Origin: Staphylococcus sp. IVB6181
GTDB taxonomy: Bacteria; Bacillota; Bacilli; Staphylococcales; Staphylococcaceae
DNA length: 64,000 bases
Assembly: GCF_025561445.1 (NCBI RefSeq)
Contig: NZ_CP095096.1
Coordinates: 599,822-663,821 of the forward strand
Direction: 5' to 3'
The position numbers were made by a program, and so were the translations under genes. This document shows positions 16,578 to 25,403 of this stretch, one piece after another. The first letter of the stretch is position 1, and each line of letters begins with the position of its first letter. The notes under the pieces were generated by a model. It was not told where the DNA came from, made no database searches, and worked only from the letters and a program-made list of their open reading frames with translations.

Positions 16578-18374
16578 ATGAAAGTGTTTATGAAGTTGAG
16601 CTGGTTTTTCAAACAAGAGAAATTCAAATACCTTTTCGGTTTGATTGTCCTGCTCGGTATTGCATTGATTTCATTAATTCCGCCTCAAATTATCGGTAAA
16701 ACGATAGATGCTATCGCATCAGAACGTTTAACCGGGCGCCAGTTATTAATGTATATGCTGCTTTTGGCAGGGGCGGCTGTCATGATTTACATATTGCGTT
16801 ATACATGGCGTGTGCTGATTTTCGGTACCAGCAACAAACTAGGCAGAATTTTACGCAATCGTCTTTATGAAAAGTATACATCGATGAGTCCGTCATTCTT
16901 TCAACGCCGCAGAACAGGCGATTTGATGGCCCATGCGACCAATGATATTAATGCGATACAAGGTGCCGCCGGACCTGGTGTATTAATGATAGGGGACTCA
17001 ATGATTACAGGAACTTCTATCTTAGTAACCATGGCCATTACAATCAATTGGAAGCTGACTTTGATTGTGATGCTGCCATTGCCTGTACTCGTCATATTAT
17101 CCAGTTATTACGGCAGATTGATGAGTAAAGGGTTTAAGAAAGCACAAGCAGCATTCAGCCGGCTGAATGATAAGACACAAGAAAGTATCGCTGGTATAAA
17201 AGTAACTAAAACAATGGGCTATGAAAAAAGCGACCAAAAAGATTTCAAACGTATCAGCGATGACGTGGTGAAAAAGAACTTAAAGGTAGCTCAAATCGAT
17301 GCATTATTTGATCCGACGATTATGCTGGTTATCGGTACCAGTTATTTCTTAGCGCTTGTCTTTGGTTCTTTCATGATTTTCAACAACACCATTACATTAG
17401 GACAATTAATCACGACAACCACTTATCTAGGTATGCTGGTATGGCCATTGCTGGCATTGGGATTCTTCTTTAATGTCATCCAAAGAGGACATGCTTCTTA
17501 TGAACGTATCAGCGATATTTTAGATGCAGAAAACGAAATAGATTTGTCTTACAAGATAGAAGGCTATCCTTCTGGAACCATTCGTTACCAAATCGAATCC
17601 TTTACTTTCCCAGATGCAGAGCAGCCTGCATTGAAAAATGTCTGCTTTACGATTGAAGAAGGCATGACAGTTGGGATTGTCGGACGCACAAGTTCAGGTA
17701 AAAGCACATTGCTGCGCCTGCTGGTAAGAGAGTTTGATACACAAAGACCAGAAGATATCACTTATGGCGAAAGACCTCTAAGGGATTATGAAATCAAGCA
17801 TTTGCGTGCCATGTTCGGTTATGTACCGCAAGATAACTTTTTATTTTCTACTACGATTCGTGAAAATATTGCTTTTGCACAGCCTGATGTGTCAGACCAG
17901 CAAGTGAAACAAGCAGCTGAACTCAGTGATATTCATCAAGATATTATCCATTTCCCTAAAGGGTATGACACGATTGTCGGAGAACGCGGTGTATCTTTAT
18001 CAGGCGGTCAAAAACAGCGTGTTTCTATTGCGCGTGCGGTAATTAATAATCCACCTGTACTTATCTTTGACGATTCTTTATCAGCAGTAGATGCTGCGAC
18101 AGAAGAACAAATCTTAAGCAATATGCATCATGACAGACAAGGCAAAACGAATATTATTACTGCACACCGTATGAGTGCAGTCAGTCATGCAGATTTAATC
18201 ATTGTTATGGAAGACGGTACAGTCGCAGAACAAGGTACACATGAACAACTGATGCACAATCAAGGCTGGTATTATCAAACCTACCAATCGCAGCAATTGC
18301 GCGAGCAGCTGACAAAAGATTTAGATCAAGCTGCGCGTGAGGAAGGAGATGATCCTCATGGCGAAACAACATAA
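16578..18374 (+). CDS. heterodimeric ABC exporter, subunit 1 (degenerate site)
   Basis: A 598-aa half-exporter of the YheI/BmrC type: six membrane helices (about residues 15-310), then an ATPase domain. Walker A is GRTSSGKST (about 369), the signature is LSGGQKQR (about 473) and Walker B is VLIFDDSLSAVD (about 494). The residue after the Walker B Asp is Asp rather than the catalytic Glu, so this ATP site is degenerate. It overlaps subunit 2 by 17 bp. Heterodimeric multidrug or lipid export is the family role; the substrate is unknown. Confidence 0.9.
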   Translation: MKVFMKLSWFFKQEKFKYLFGLIVLLGIALISLIPPQIIGKTIDAIASERLTGRQLLMYMLLLAGAAVMIYILRYTWRVLIFGTSNKLGRILRNRLYEKYTSMSPSFFQRRRTGDLMAHATNDINAIQGAAGPGVLMIGDSMITGTSILVTMAITINWKLTLIVMLPLPVLVILSSYYGRLMSKGFKKAQAAFSRLNDKTQESIAGIKVTKTMGYEKSDQKDFKRISDDVVKKNLKVAQIDALFDPTIMLVIGTSYFLALVFGSFMIFNNTITLGQLITTTTYLGMLVWPLLALGFFFNVIQRGHASYERISDILDAENEIDLSYKIEGYPSGTIRYQIESFTFPDAEQPALKNVCFTIEEGMTVGIVGRTSSGKSTLLRLLVREFDTQRPEDITYGERPLRDYEIKHLRAMFGYVPQDNFLFSTTIRENIAFAQPDVSDQQVKQAAELSDIHQDIIHFPKGYDTIVGERGVSLSGGQKQRVSIARAVINNPPVLIFDDSLSAVDAATEEQILSNMHHDRQGKTNIITAHRMSAVSHADLIIVMEDGTVAEQGTHEQLMHNQGWYYQTYQSQQLREQLTKDLDQAAREEGDDPHGETT

Positions 18375-20139
18375 AGCACACACTGACCATCAACTTAGCG
18401 CTAGCGACCAATGGCGGACGTTAGTTCGTTTAATGCGTTATACGATTCCGTTTAAATGGCTGATTGCGGCCGCGTTTTTAATGCTTGGTATTTCTACTGC
18501 CGCAAGTGTTCTAACGCCGTATTTAGTAAAAGTGTTTATCGATGATTATTTAACACCGAGACACTTTCCGCAACATGAAATCACTTGGCTGATTGTGCTG
18601 TTTATTGGTGTTGAATTAATCGGTGCCGTCACAACATATATTAATATTTATATGTTCCAAAACTTTGCCTTTAAGATTATTCAGCAACTGCGTATCGACG
18701 CATTTGAGAAAATCGGCAAACTGGGAATGAAGTACTTTGATGAAGTACCTAGCGGCAGTATTGTATCACGTTTAACGAACGATACAGAGGCCATTGTTAA
18801 TATGTTTGTCGGGGTCTTTGCGACATTCTTAACCGCATTGTTTACAGTTATATCAAGCTTTATCATGATGTTTATATTAGATGTACGTTTAGCTTTTATG
18901 GCACTATGTTTCATGCCGATTATTATTTTGATTTTAAGCTTGTACCGTAAATATGCTTCATTGCTTTTTGCACAAGCGAGACAGCGGTTGTCTGACTTGA
19001 ATGCGAAGCTTGCTGAGTCAATCGAAGGCATTCGCATGATTCAAGTATTCAATCAAGAAGCACGGCTTCAAAAGGAATTCTCTGAGATTAATGAATCGTA
19101 TTATCAATATAATTTGAAGACGATTCGTTTAGACGGTTTATTACTGCGTCCTGCAATAGGGATGCTGAGTATTTTTGCGACTGTGATGATATTAAGTTAT
19201 TTTGGATTATTAAGTTTCTCATCTACAGTAACTGCAGGGATTGTTTATGCCTTTGTACAGTACATGCAGCGCTTCTTTGAACCGATTAACCAAGTCAGTC
19301 AGAATTTAAATATTTTCCAGCAAGCTTTAGTAGCGGCGAATCGTGTCTTTGCATTGTTAGATAATGATACGTTAGAGCCAGAGCAGCTTGAATCCAAAGA
19401 TAATACGATTACACAAGGCAAAATAGAATTTAAAGATGTAACTTTCAGTTATGATGGCGAACATAATGTACTTAAACACATTTCCTTTACCGCAAATCCA
19501 GGAGAAACTGTAGCACTTGTCGGCCATACGGGATCAGGTAAAAGTACGATTATCAATTTGTTCATGCGTTTCTATGAATTTTATCAAGGGGATATTTTAG
19601 TAGATGGGCATTCAATTAAGACACTGCCGAAAACGGAACTGAAACATAAAGTTGGGTTGGTATTGCAAGATCCGTTTATCTTTTACGGCACTATTTTATC
19701 GAATATCCGTTTATACCATCCGGCGATGACATATGAACAAGCAAAAGCAGCGGCACAGTTTGTGCATGCAGATCGTTTTATTGAACAGTTGCCTGATACT
19801 TATGAACATAAAGTGATTGAAAAGGGCAGTGCCTTTTCAAGCGGTGAAAGACAATTAATTGCGTTTGCGAGAACGATGGCGATTGATCCTAAAATTTTAA
19901 TTTTAGACGAAGCCACTGCGTTTATTGATTCTGAAACAGAAGAACAAATTCAAAATTCATTGAAAGAGATGCGTAAAGGACGTACTACACTTGCGATTGC
20001 GCATCGGCTTTCAACGATTCAAGATGCTGATCAAATCTTAGTGTTGAATCGCGGAGAGATTGTTGAACGCGGCAATCATGAATCATTGCTTGCGCAAAAA
20101 GGAATCTATTATAATATGTTCTTGCTTCAAAACGGTTGA
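18358..20139 (+). CDS. heterodimeric ABC exporter, subunit 2
   Basis: A 593-aa half-exporter of the YheH/BmrD type with six membrane helices and an ATPase domain. Walker A is GHTGSGKST (about 388), the signature is the unusual FSSGERQ (about 493) and Walker B is ILILDEATAFID (about 512) with a normal catalytic Glu. The odd signature pairs with the Asp-type Walker B of subunit 1 in the same composite site, the expected pattern for a one-degenerate-site heterodimer. GGAAGGAG (18341-18348) sets ATG 18358 as start. It is translationally coupled to subunit 1. Confidence 0.9.
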   Translation: MAKQHKAHTDHQLSASDQWRTLVRLMRYTIPFKWLIAAAFLMLGISTAASVLTPYLVKVFIDDYLTPRHFPQHEITWLIVLFIGVELIGAVTTYINIYMFQNFAFKIIQQLRIDAFEKIGKLGMKYFDEVPSGSIVSRLTNDTEAIVNMFVGVFATFLTALFTVISSFIMMFILDVRLAFMALCFMPIIILILSLYRKYASLLFAQARQRLSDLNAKLAESIEGIRMIQVFNQEARLQKEFSEINESYYQYNLKTIRLDGLLLRPAIGMLSIFATVMILSYFGLLSFSSTVTAGIVYAFVQYMQRFFEPINQVSQNLNIFQQALVAANRVFALLDNDTLEPEQLESKDNTITQGKIEFKDVTFSYDGEHNVLKHISFTANPGETVALVGHTGSGKSTIINLFMRFYEFYQGDILVDGHSIKTLPKTELKHKVGLVLQDPFIFYGTILSNIRLYHPAMTYEQAKAAAQFVHADRFIEQLPDTYEHKVIEKGSAFSSGERQLIAFARTMAIDPKILILDEATAFIDSETEEQIQNSLKEMRKGRTTLAIAHRLSTIQDADQILVLNRGEIVERGNHESLLAQKGIYYNMFLLQNG

Positions 20140-20162
20140 TTGAAAAGGTTATAAAAATCGCA

Positions 20163-20196
20163 AAGCACCTAGGGTCAGACGACCTTAGGTGCTTCT
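20163..20196. terminator. bidirectional terminator
   Basis: A 14-bp imperfect stem, AAGCACCTAGGGTC with GACCTTAGGTGCTT, lies between convergent genes. The T-tail is short. Confidence 0.65.
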
Positions 20197-20210
20197 GCAT
20201 ATATGTATGC

Positions 20211-20492
20211 TTATTCTTTTCCAGCTAAGAATTGTTTGAACTCAGGGAATTTGTCGATTACACGTCGTGCAAATGAGCAGCTGGCAGTAATTTTAAGATG
20301 GTTTTCATTGGCATAGTCTACAACTTGTTCAACCAATTTCGTACCAATACCTTGGCCTCCTAATTCATCACTGACTGCAGTGTGGAAAATATCAATGACA
20401 TTATCTGTTTCCTCTCTGAATTCGATAATGGCACTTGGTGCACTTTCTTCCCCCATAAAGAATTTATGGTCGCCCTGTTTCATATCTGTCAT
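20211..20492 (-). CDS. small GNAT-like acetyl-CoA-binding protein
   Basis: A 93-aa minimal GNAT-fold protein. SDELGGQGIGTKLVEQVVDYANENHLKITASCSFARRVIDKFPEF carries the acetyl-CoA loop (GGQGIGTKL) and a conserved Cys in ASCSFAR. It matches the small subfamily represented by S. aureus SACOL2532, whose structure shows a CoA-binding GCN5-like fold; that gene also neighbours catE, as here. AGAGGGG precedes the ATG. The acetylated substrate is unknown. Confidence 0.85.
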   Translation of the reverse strand: MTDMKQGDHKFFMGEESAPSAIIEFREETDNVIDIFHTAVSDELGGQGIGTKLVEQVVDYANENHLKITASCSFARRVIDKFPEFKQFLAGKE

Positions 20493-20767
20493 AGTTAACC
20501 CCTCTTTATTTATTTTTAAGTCAAACTCCTACCTAAATGGTACACAATAAGAAGGGGAAGAAACAAGGGTTATTACACAAAATTTATCATTTCTTTAATG
20601 AAAACGCTTTCTTAAATACAATTATAATAAACAGTTGATTCCTTTTTAATTAGAATACTTTTTGCTTTTTAGGTTATATGAATCGTGAACGGGCTAGTAG
20701 GTTTGTTATAAATTGTAGCGATAAAAATTTCAGAATTCTGGAAATCTAAAAGATTTGTAGAATACCA

Positions 20768-20796
20768 TTGCATTTACCTGTATTTAGGGGTATAGT
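20768..20796 (+). promoter_or_regulatory. sigma-A promoter of the zinc-binding lipoprotein gene
   Basis: TTGCAT (20768-20773), a 17-bp spacer and TATAGT (20791-20796). The Zur box starts two bases downstream. Confidence 0.65.
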
Positions 20797-20798
20797 TT

Positions 20799-20819
20799 AA
20801 ACCATAATGATTACGATTT
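20799..20819 (+). promoter_or_regulatory. Zur box
   Basis: AAACCATAAT-G-ATTACGATTT. The right half is the perfect Zur half-site ATTACGATTT, and the left half matches AAATCGTAAT at eight of ten positions. The location over the transcription start fits zinc-dependent repression. Confidence 0.75.
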
Positions 20820-20836
20820 GGAGGGACCTTTTTAAG

Positions 20837-21958
20837 ATGAAAAAAGTAATTTATTCATTACTCGCACTTGTCTTAACTGTAGCTTTAGCAGCTTGCGGCA
20901 ACTCAGGCAGCGACAGCAAAGATAGCGGCAATAAAGGCAGCAAAGACGCAAAAGTCAGTGAAGACAACAAGTTGAAAGTTAATACTACAGTATTCGCATT
21001 CCAAAGTTTTGCGGATCAAATCGGTGGTAAATACGCAGATGTGAAATCAATTTACCCGCCAGGTTCAGACTTACATAGCTTTGAGCCGACACAAAAAGAA
21101 GTCATGAACATTTCTAAAGGCGACTTATTCATTTATACAAACAAAGAAATGGACCCAGCAGCAGGTAAAATTGCGAAAACAGTTAAAAACAAAGACAACG
21201 TTCTTGAATTAACTAAAGGCTTAGACAAAGGCGCAATTCTTCCAGGCGAAGAACATGAACATGAGCACGAACACGGTGAACACGAAGAACATGGCGATCA
21301 TGAACACGGTGATCATGAACATGGTGATCATGAACATGGCGACCATGAAGAACACGGTGATCATGAAGAACATGGTGAGCATCACGAACATGGTGAACAC
21401 GAAGAACACGGCGAACACCATCATCACCACGGCAAATATGACCCTCATATTTGGTTAGATCCAGTAGCAGACAAAACATTTGCGAAAGAAATCAAAGGCG
21501 CATTTGTTAAAAAAGACCCTGATCATAAAGATTACTACGAGAAAAACTATAAAAAATTAGTTGGCGACATCGATGATGTAGATAAAGAATTACAAGACGT
21601 TTCTAAAAACAAAAAACGCGACAAAGTTATTATCTCTCATGATTCATTAGCTTACTTAGCGAAACGTTATGACTTCGAACAAGAAGGTATTAACGGAATG
21701 AACAACGATGAACCATCTCAAAAAGAATTAATGGCACTAGTTTCTGACATCAAGAAAGAAAAACAACCATATGTATTATATGAACAAAACATCACATCTA
21801 AAGTGACTGACATCATCAGAAAAGAAACAGATACTAAACCATTACCATTCCACAACTTATCTGTATTAACTAAAGATGAAGCGAAAGACAAAGATATTAC
21901 TTATCAATCATTGATGAAGAAAAATATCGAGTCTCTTAAAAAAGCTTTAGACAGCTAA
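20837..21958 (+). CDS. zinc ABC transporter substrate-binding lipoprotein with His-rich loop
   Basis: A 373-aa lipoprotein of the ZnuA/AdcA cluster A-1 family. The signal peptide ends in the lipobox LAAC (Cys about 20), followed by a Ser/Gly/Lys linker. Metal ligands are expected at H in SDLHSFEPT, H in YDPHIWLDP, H in ISHDSLAYL and the late acidic residue. Between residues about 140 and 200 lies a long His/Glu/Asp/Gly repeat (HEHGDHEHGDHEEHG type). GGAGGG selects ATG 20837. No AdcB/AdcC genes adjoin it and it lacks the C-terminal ZinT domain of full-length AdcA, so it is an orphan receptor that must use a permease encoded elsewhere. Confidence 0.9.
   Translation: MKKVIYSLLALVLTVALAACGNSGSDSKDSGNKGSKDAKVSEDNKLKVNTTVFAFQSFADQIGGKYADVKSIYPPGSDLHSFEPTQKEVMNISKGDLFIYTNKEMDPAAGKIAKTVKNKDNVLELTKGLDKGAILPGEEHEHEHEHGEHEEHGDHEHGDHEHGDHEHGDHEEHGDHEEHGEHHEHGEHEEHGEHHHHHGKYDPHIWLDPVADKTFAKEIKGAFVKKDPDHKDYYEKNYKKLVGDIDDVDKELQDVSKNKKRDKVIISHDSLAYLAKRYDFEQEGINGMNNDEPSQKELMALVSDIKKEKQPYVLYEQNITSKVTDIIRKETDTKPLPFHNLSVLTKDEAKDKDITYQSLMKKNIESLKKALDS
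21249..21435 (+). repeat. degenerate tandem repeat encoding the His-rich loop
   Basis: Repeated units of 12-15 bases built from GAACATGGTGATCAT-like words encode HEHGD or HEEHG blocks. The three-base periodicity keeps all frames open here. Such repeats can change copy number by slippage without a frameshift. Confidence 0.8.
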
Positions 21959-21974
21959 TCGATAACGTTTAATC

Positions 21975-22012
21975 TACGCATTTCCGGTTAAATCGGAAGT
22001 GCGTATTTTTTT
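21975..22012 (+). terminator. terminator of the zinc lipoprotein gene
   Basis: A 12-bp stem, TACGCATTTCCG / CGGAAGTGCGTA, is followed by T7. Confidence 0.9.
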
Positions 22013-22025
22013 AAACAAAAGAGTG

Positions 22026-22040
22026 GTATAAAAATTATAC
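22026..22040 (+). promoter_or_regulatory. QsrR/YodB-type operator 1 of catE
   Basis: GTATAAAAATTATAC fits the GTATA-N5-TATAC palindrome bound by the S. aureus quinone-sensing repressor QsrR. It lies just upstream of the -10 element. Confidence 0.75.
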
Positions 22041-22046
22041 TTATGC

Positions 22047-22052
22047 TATAAT
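22047..22052 (+). promoter_or_regulatory. -10 element of catE
   Basis: TATAAT lies between the two operators, 55 bp before the catE start. The -35 region is weak and overlaps operator 1. Confidence 0.6.
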
Positions 22053-22068
22053 AGCATTAACAAAGTAA

Positions 22069-22083
22069 GTATAATAATTATAC
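22069..22083 (+). promoter_or_regulatory. QsrR/YodB-type operator 2 of catE
   Basis: GTATAATAATTATAC is the second GTATA-N5-TATAC palindrome, 43 bp from the first centre to centre, downstream of the -10. Confidence 0.75.
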
Positions 22084-22106
22084 TGAACAGAGGAGGTTTT
22101 TCGTTT

Positions 22107-22997
22107 ATGGAAAATATTAAACGTATTCATCACATTTCCGCAATTGTAGGGGATGCACAAGAAAATTTAGATTTTTACCGCGATGTATTAGGATTGCAAT
22201 TGATTAAACAAACAGTAAACTTTGATGACCCGGGTGTTTATCACCTTTACTTCTCAAGACAAGACGAAGATAAACGTATGGTTATGACATTCTTCAACTG
22301 GCCTAATCAGCACAGAGGCCGTGTCGGCAGCGGACAAGTCGGCCGTATCGCATTCAGAATTCCAAAAGGTTCAATGGATGCTTGGGAAAAACATTTGAAT
22401 GATAAAGGAATCGAAACTAAAATTTCAGGTCTCTTTGACGACGCGACATTAGAATTTAAAGATGTGCACGGTTTAGCACTTGCGTTAGTAGAAGGCGAAG
22501 AAGTTGAAGACAATGCAATTTTAGGCTTCCATGGTACAGAATTATTATCTTCTGATCCGCAAGGTACACGCAGTACTTTAATCGATGATATGGGCTTGAA
22601 TGTAGTTAGTGAAAATCCTTCTAAAATCCATTTGGAAACAACAGGCGAAGAAAAACATCAAATCATCATGGCGGCACAACCATTACCTAAAGGCTTATTC
22701 GGTGTCGGTACAGTCCACCATGTGGCATGGTCTATTCCAACAGAGGAAGAACATTTAGATTGGCAAAAACACATGGAAGACAACGGTTATTTCGTAACCG
22801 AAGTTAAAGACCGTCATTATTTCAAAGCAATTTACTTTAAGGAAAAAGGCGATATTGTCTTTGAAATGGCTACAGACGGACCTGGCTTTGCGGTAGATGA
22901 ACCATTTGAATCAATGGGTGAACACCTTCAAATTCCGCCGCAATACGAAGATCGCCGCGAAGAATTAACACAAAACCTTAAACCGTTAGAACTATAA
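22107..22997 (+). CDS. catE: ring-cleaving dioxygenase, VOC superfamily (CatE/MhqO type)
   Basis: A 296-aa two-domain glyoxalase/extradiol-dioxygenase protein. Likely metal ligands are the His of RIHHISAIV (N-terminal domain), the His of TVHHVAWSI (about 209) and the Glu of DIVFEMATDGPGF (about 256). The family opens catechols or hydroquinones and protects against quinone stress. Two GTATA-N5-TATAC operators in the promoter match control by QsrR, which in S. aureus represses catE. AGAGGAGG precedes the ATG. The order GNAT - zinc protein - catE places it in the same genome region as S. aureus catE. Confidence 0.88.
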   Translation: MENIKRIHHISAIVGDAQENLDFYRDVLGLQLIKQTVNFDDPGVYHLYFSRQDEDKRMVMTFFNWPNQHRGRVGSGQVGRIAFRIPKGSMDAWEKHLNDKGIETKISGLFDDATLEFKDVHGLALALVEGEEVEDNAILGFHGTELLSSDPQGTRSTLIDDMGLNVVSENPSKIHLETTGEEKHQIIMAAQPLPKGLFGVGTVHHVAWSIPTEEEHLDWQKHMEDNGYFVTEVKDRHYFKAIYFKEKGDIVFEMATDGPGFAVDEPFESMGEHLQIPPQYEDRREELTQNLKPLEL

Positions 22998-23008
22998 ATC
23001 ACAAGTGT

Positions 23009-23041
23009 GTGCAATGTCCTTAGGGCATTGTGCACTTTTTT
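23009..23041 (+). terminator. catE terminator
   Basis: GTGCAATGTCC pairs with GGGCATTGTGCAC (one bulge), followed by T6. Confidence 0.8.
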
Positions 23042-23051
23042 TAATGATTGA

Positions 23052-23072
23052 ATATACCTATAAGGGGTATAT
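23052..23072 (+). promoter_or_regulatory. CsoR-type copper operator
   Basis: ATATACC and GGGGTATAT form an inverted repeat around TATAA. This is the TACC-N-GGGGTA form bound by copper-sensing CsoR. It lies 31 bp before copB. Confidence 0.75.
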
Positions 23073-23102
23073 TGATAATGTAACTAGAAAGGAGTGACGT
23101 CA

Positions 23103-25166
23103 ATGGCTCAACATTCACCACACCATGAACATAAAATGCCGCATGATGCACATCAACAACATGATCACCATCATCATGACAGCGGCGGTATGCATCACAT
23201 GCATCATCATGGTGACTTTAAAAAGAAATTTTTTGTGTCATTGATTATGGCGATACCGATTATTTTATTATCGCCGATGATGGGAATTAAGCTTCCGTTT
23301 CAATTTACATTTCCATATTCTGAATGGCTGGTACTTATATTAGCGACTGCTTTGTTTATCTATGGCGGCCAGCCTTTCTTAAGCGGTGCGAAAGACGAAT
23401 TGAAACAAAAGAAAACTGGAATGATGACGCTCATAGCATTAGGGATTTCGGTTGCTTATTTTTATAGTCTTTACGCATTTGCGATGAATCATATCGTGCA
23501 TGCTGAAGCACATGTTATGGATTTCTTCTGGGAGCTTGCGACACTGATTGTGATTATGCTTTTAGGGCATTGGGTTGAAATGAAAGCAGTCGGCAATGCC
23601 GGCAACGCATTAGAAAAAATGGCATCCCTATTGCCGAGCACAGCGATTGTGATAGATGCACAAGGCGAACGTAAAGAAGTACCTGTGCAGGATTTGAAAA
23701 CTGGTGATGTCATTGAAGTACAAGCAGGTTCAAACATACCTGCAGACGGTATTATCAAAAAAGGCAAAACAAGCGTTGATGAATCGCTGGTTACAGGTGA
23801 AGCGAAACAAGTCGAAAAAGGGCCAGATGATAAAGTTATCGGCGGCGCAATGAATGGTTCAGGTACGATAGAAGCAGAAGTCACTGCTGTTGGAGAATCA
23901 AGTTATATTAACCAAGTGATGACACTGATCAGCGATGCTCAAAAAGACCAATCTAAAGCAGAATTGCTTTCGGACAAAGTCGCAGGTTATTTATTCTACT
24001 TTGCGGTAATTGTCGGATTTATCGCATTTGTGGTTTGGCTGATGCTTACACACAGTGTGGACTTTGCATTAGAACGTCTTGTCACTGTATTGATAATTGC
24101 TTGCCCGCATGCGTTAGGATTAGCTATCCCACTCGTTGTGGCACGTTCAACATCTTTAGGCGCAAGCCATGGTGTCATGATTAAACATCGTGAAGCGGTA
24201 GAGAAAGTGAAACATCTGGATGTTGTCATGATGGATAAAACAGGCACATTAACTGAAGGCAACTTTGCGGTCAATCACTATCAAAGCTTAGATGAAAGTT
24301 ACTCAGATGAACAAGTTTTAGCTTATTTTGCGGCGATTGAACAATCTTCTAATCATCCGCTTGCTGAAGGGATATTGAATAAAGCAGCTGATTTAGACTT
24401 GGACATACCTGAAGCTGAAAATGTGCATAACTTGCCGGGTGTCGGCTTGGAAGGTGAAATGAATCATCACCACCTTAAAGTCGTCAGTGTATCTTATTTG
24501 CAGTCTCATCAATTGGAGTATGACCAAGAAGTTTTCGATCGATTGGCAAGAGAAGGTCAATCTGTCAGCTATTTAATCATTGATGACAAAGTGACAGGTA
24601 TTGTCGCACAAGGCGATCAAATCAAAGCAAGTTCTAAAGATATGGTGAAAGCCTTGCATGATGCTGGTGTCAAAGTCGTTATGCTGACGGGGGATAACGA
24701 ACAAGCAGCACAAACTGTCGCACAACAAATCGGTATTGATGAGGTGTATGCTCAGTTAATGCCGGAGGATAAAGAATCCATTATTAAACGTTATCAAGAA
24801 GACAATCAAATGGTCATGATGGTCGGCGACGGTATTAATGATGCGCCGAGTCTGGTTCGTGCAGATATTGGTGTAGCCATTGGCGCAGGTACAGATGTCG
24901 CAATTGATTCTGCGGATATTATTTTAGTGAAAAGCAATCCGATGGATATGCTGTATTTCATTCAATTATCGAAAGCAACTATGCGTAAAATGGCCCAAAA
25001 CTTATGGTGGGGTGCTGGTTATAATATTATTGCAGTACCGCTTGCCGCAGGTATTTTAGCTTTTATGGGTATCATGCTTTCACCTGCAGTCGGTGCTGTA
25101 TTAATGTCATTAAGTACGGTTTTTGTCGCAGTGAATGCGATGATGTTAAAAGTTAAAAAAGAATAA
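23103..25166 (+). CDS. copB: copper-exporting P1B-type ATPase CopB
   Basis: A 687-aa heavy-metal ATPase. It has no HMA domain; the N-terminus is instead a His/Met-rich tail (about residues 1-38). Key motifs are VTGEAK (about 229), the membrane metal motif Cys334-Pro-His336, D378KTGTLT (phosphorylation site), SSNHPLAEG and GDGINDAP. The CPH motif places it in the CopB (P1B-3) group, which exports copper. AAAGGAG at 23088-23094 sets ATG 23103. It is monocistronic and sits behind a CsoR-type box. csoR and copA are not in the window. Confidence 0.92.
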   Translation: MAQHSPHHEHKMPHDAHQQHDHHHHDSGGMHHMHHHGDFKKKFFVSLIMAIPIILLSPMMGIKLPFQFTFPYSEWLVLILATALFIYGGQPFLSGAKDELKQKKTGMMTLIALGISVAYFYSLYAFAMNHIVHAEAHVMDFFWELATLIVIMLLGHWVEMKAVGNAGNALEKMASLLPSTAIVIDAQGERKEVPVQDLKTGDVIEVQAGSNIPADGIIKKGKTSVDESLVTGEAKQVEKGPDDKVIGGAMNGSGTIEAEVTAVGESSYINQVMTLISDAQKDQSKAELLSDKVAGYLFYFAVIVGFIAFVVWLMLTHSVDFALERLVTVLIIACPHALGLAIPLVVARSTSLGASHGVMIKHREAVEKVKHLDVVMMDKTGTLTEGNFAVNHYQSLDESYSDEQVLAYFAAIEQSSNHPLAEGILNKAADLDLDIPEAENVHNLPGVGLEGEMNHHHLKVVSVSYLQSHQLEYDQEVFDRLAREGQSVSYLIIDDKVTGIVAQGDQIKASSKDMVKALHDAGVKVVMLTGDNEQAAQTVAQQIGIDEVYAQLMPEDKESIIKRYQEDNQMVMMVGDGINDAPSLVRADIGVAIGAGTDVAIDSADIILVKSNPMDMLYFIQLSKATMRKMAQNLWWGAGYNIIAVPLAAGILAFMGIMLSPAVGAVLMSLSTVFVAVNAMMLKVKKE

Positions 25167-25190
25167 TGCGTCATGTTGATACTATCAATT

Positions 25191-25221
25191 GCATCGTTTC
25201 TTAAGGAAACGGTGCTTTTTT
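25191..25221 (+). terminator. copB terminator
   Basis: GCATCGTTTC pairs with GAAACGGTGC around TTAAG and is followed by T6. Confidence 0.9.
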
Positions 25222-25317
25222 AATGAAAAAGTGTTCGAAAACAACCAAAAAATACATAACTGGAAACATTTGGATAACAAAAAGAACGATTTGGATATTC
25301 TTTTGTATCAGATAAAA

Positions 25318-25331
25318 TGATAACGTTTACA
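25318..25331 (+). promoter_or_regulatory. CcpA cre site of lacP
   Basis: TGATAACGTTTACA matches the cre consensus TGNNANCGNWNNCA at every fixed position. It lies 72 bp before the lacP start and should mediate glucose repression of lactose uptake. Confidence 0.8.
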
Positions 25332-25403
25332 TGTATAGTAAAAGTTTAACGATATCGAGAAAACAGCTTAAGAAATAACAGTCTTTAGATAGAGGTGAAA
25401 AGG

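Larger units (their letters stand above)
20493..20836. other. divergent intergenic region with cre-like site and zinc-controlled promoter
   Basis: The region holds a cre-like site at 20599-20612 (TGAAAACGCTTTCT, one mismatch at the last base), a sigma-A promoter at 20768-20796 and a Zur box at 20799-20819. The rest is AT-rich with nothing further identified. It is unclear which gene the cre-like site serves. Confidence 0.55.

Noticed and set aside
20599..20612. Cre site for the zinc lipoprotein gene
   Set aside because: One base off consensus and nearly 240 bp before the gene, between divergent genes; kept only as a cre-like note.
21249..21435. Short direct repeats resembling a CRISPR array
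   Set aside because: Units are 12-15 bp, in frame with a coding gene, with no unique spacers of constant length and no cas genes.
21213..21479. Overlapping open frames on both strands (His/Val-rich, Met/Asn-rich)
   Set aside because: They are shadows of the tandem repeat encoding the His-rich loop; the period of three keeps every frame open. No start signals of their own.
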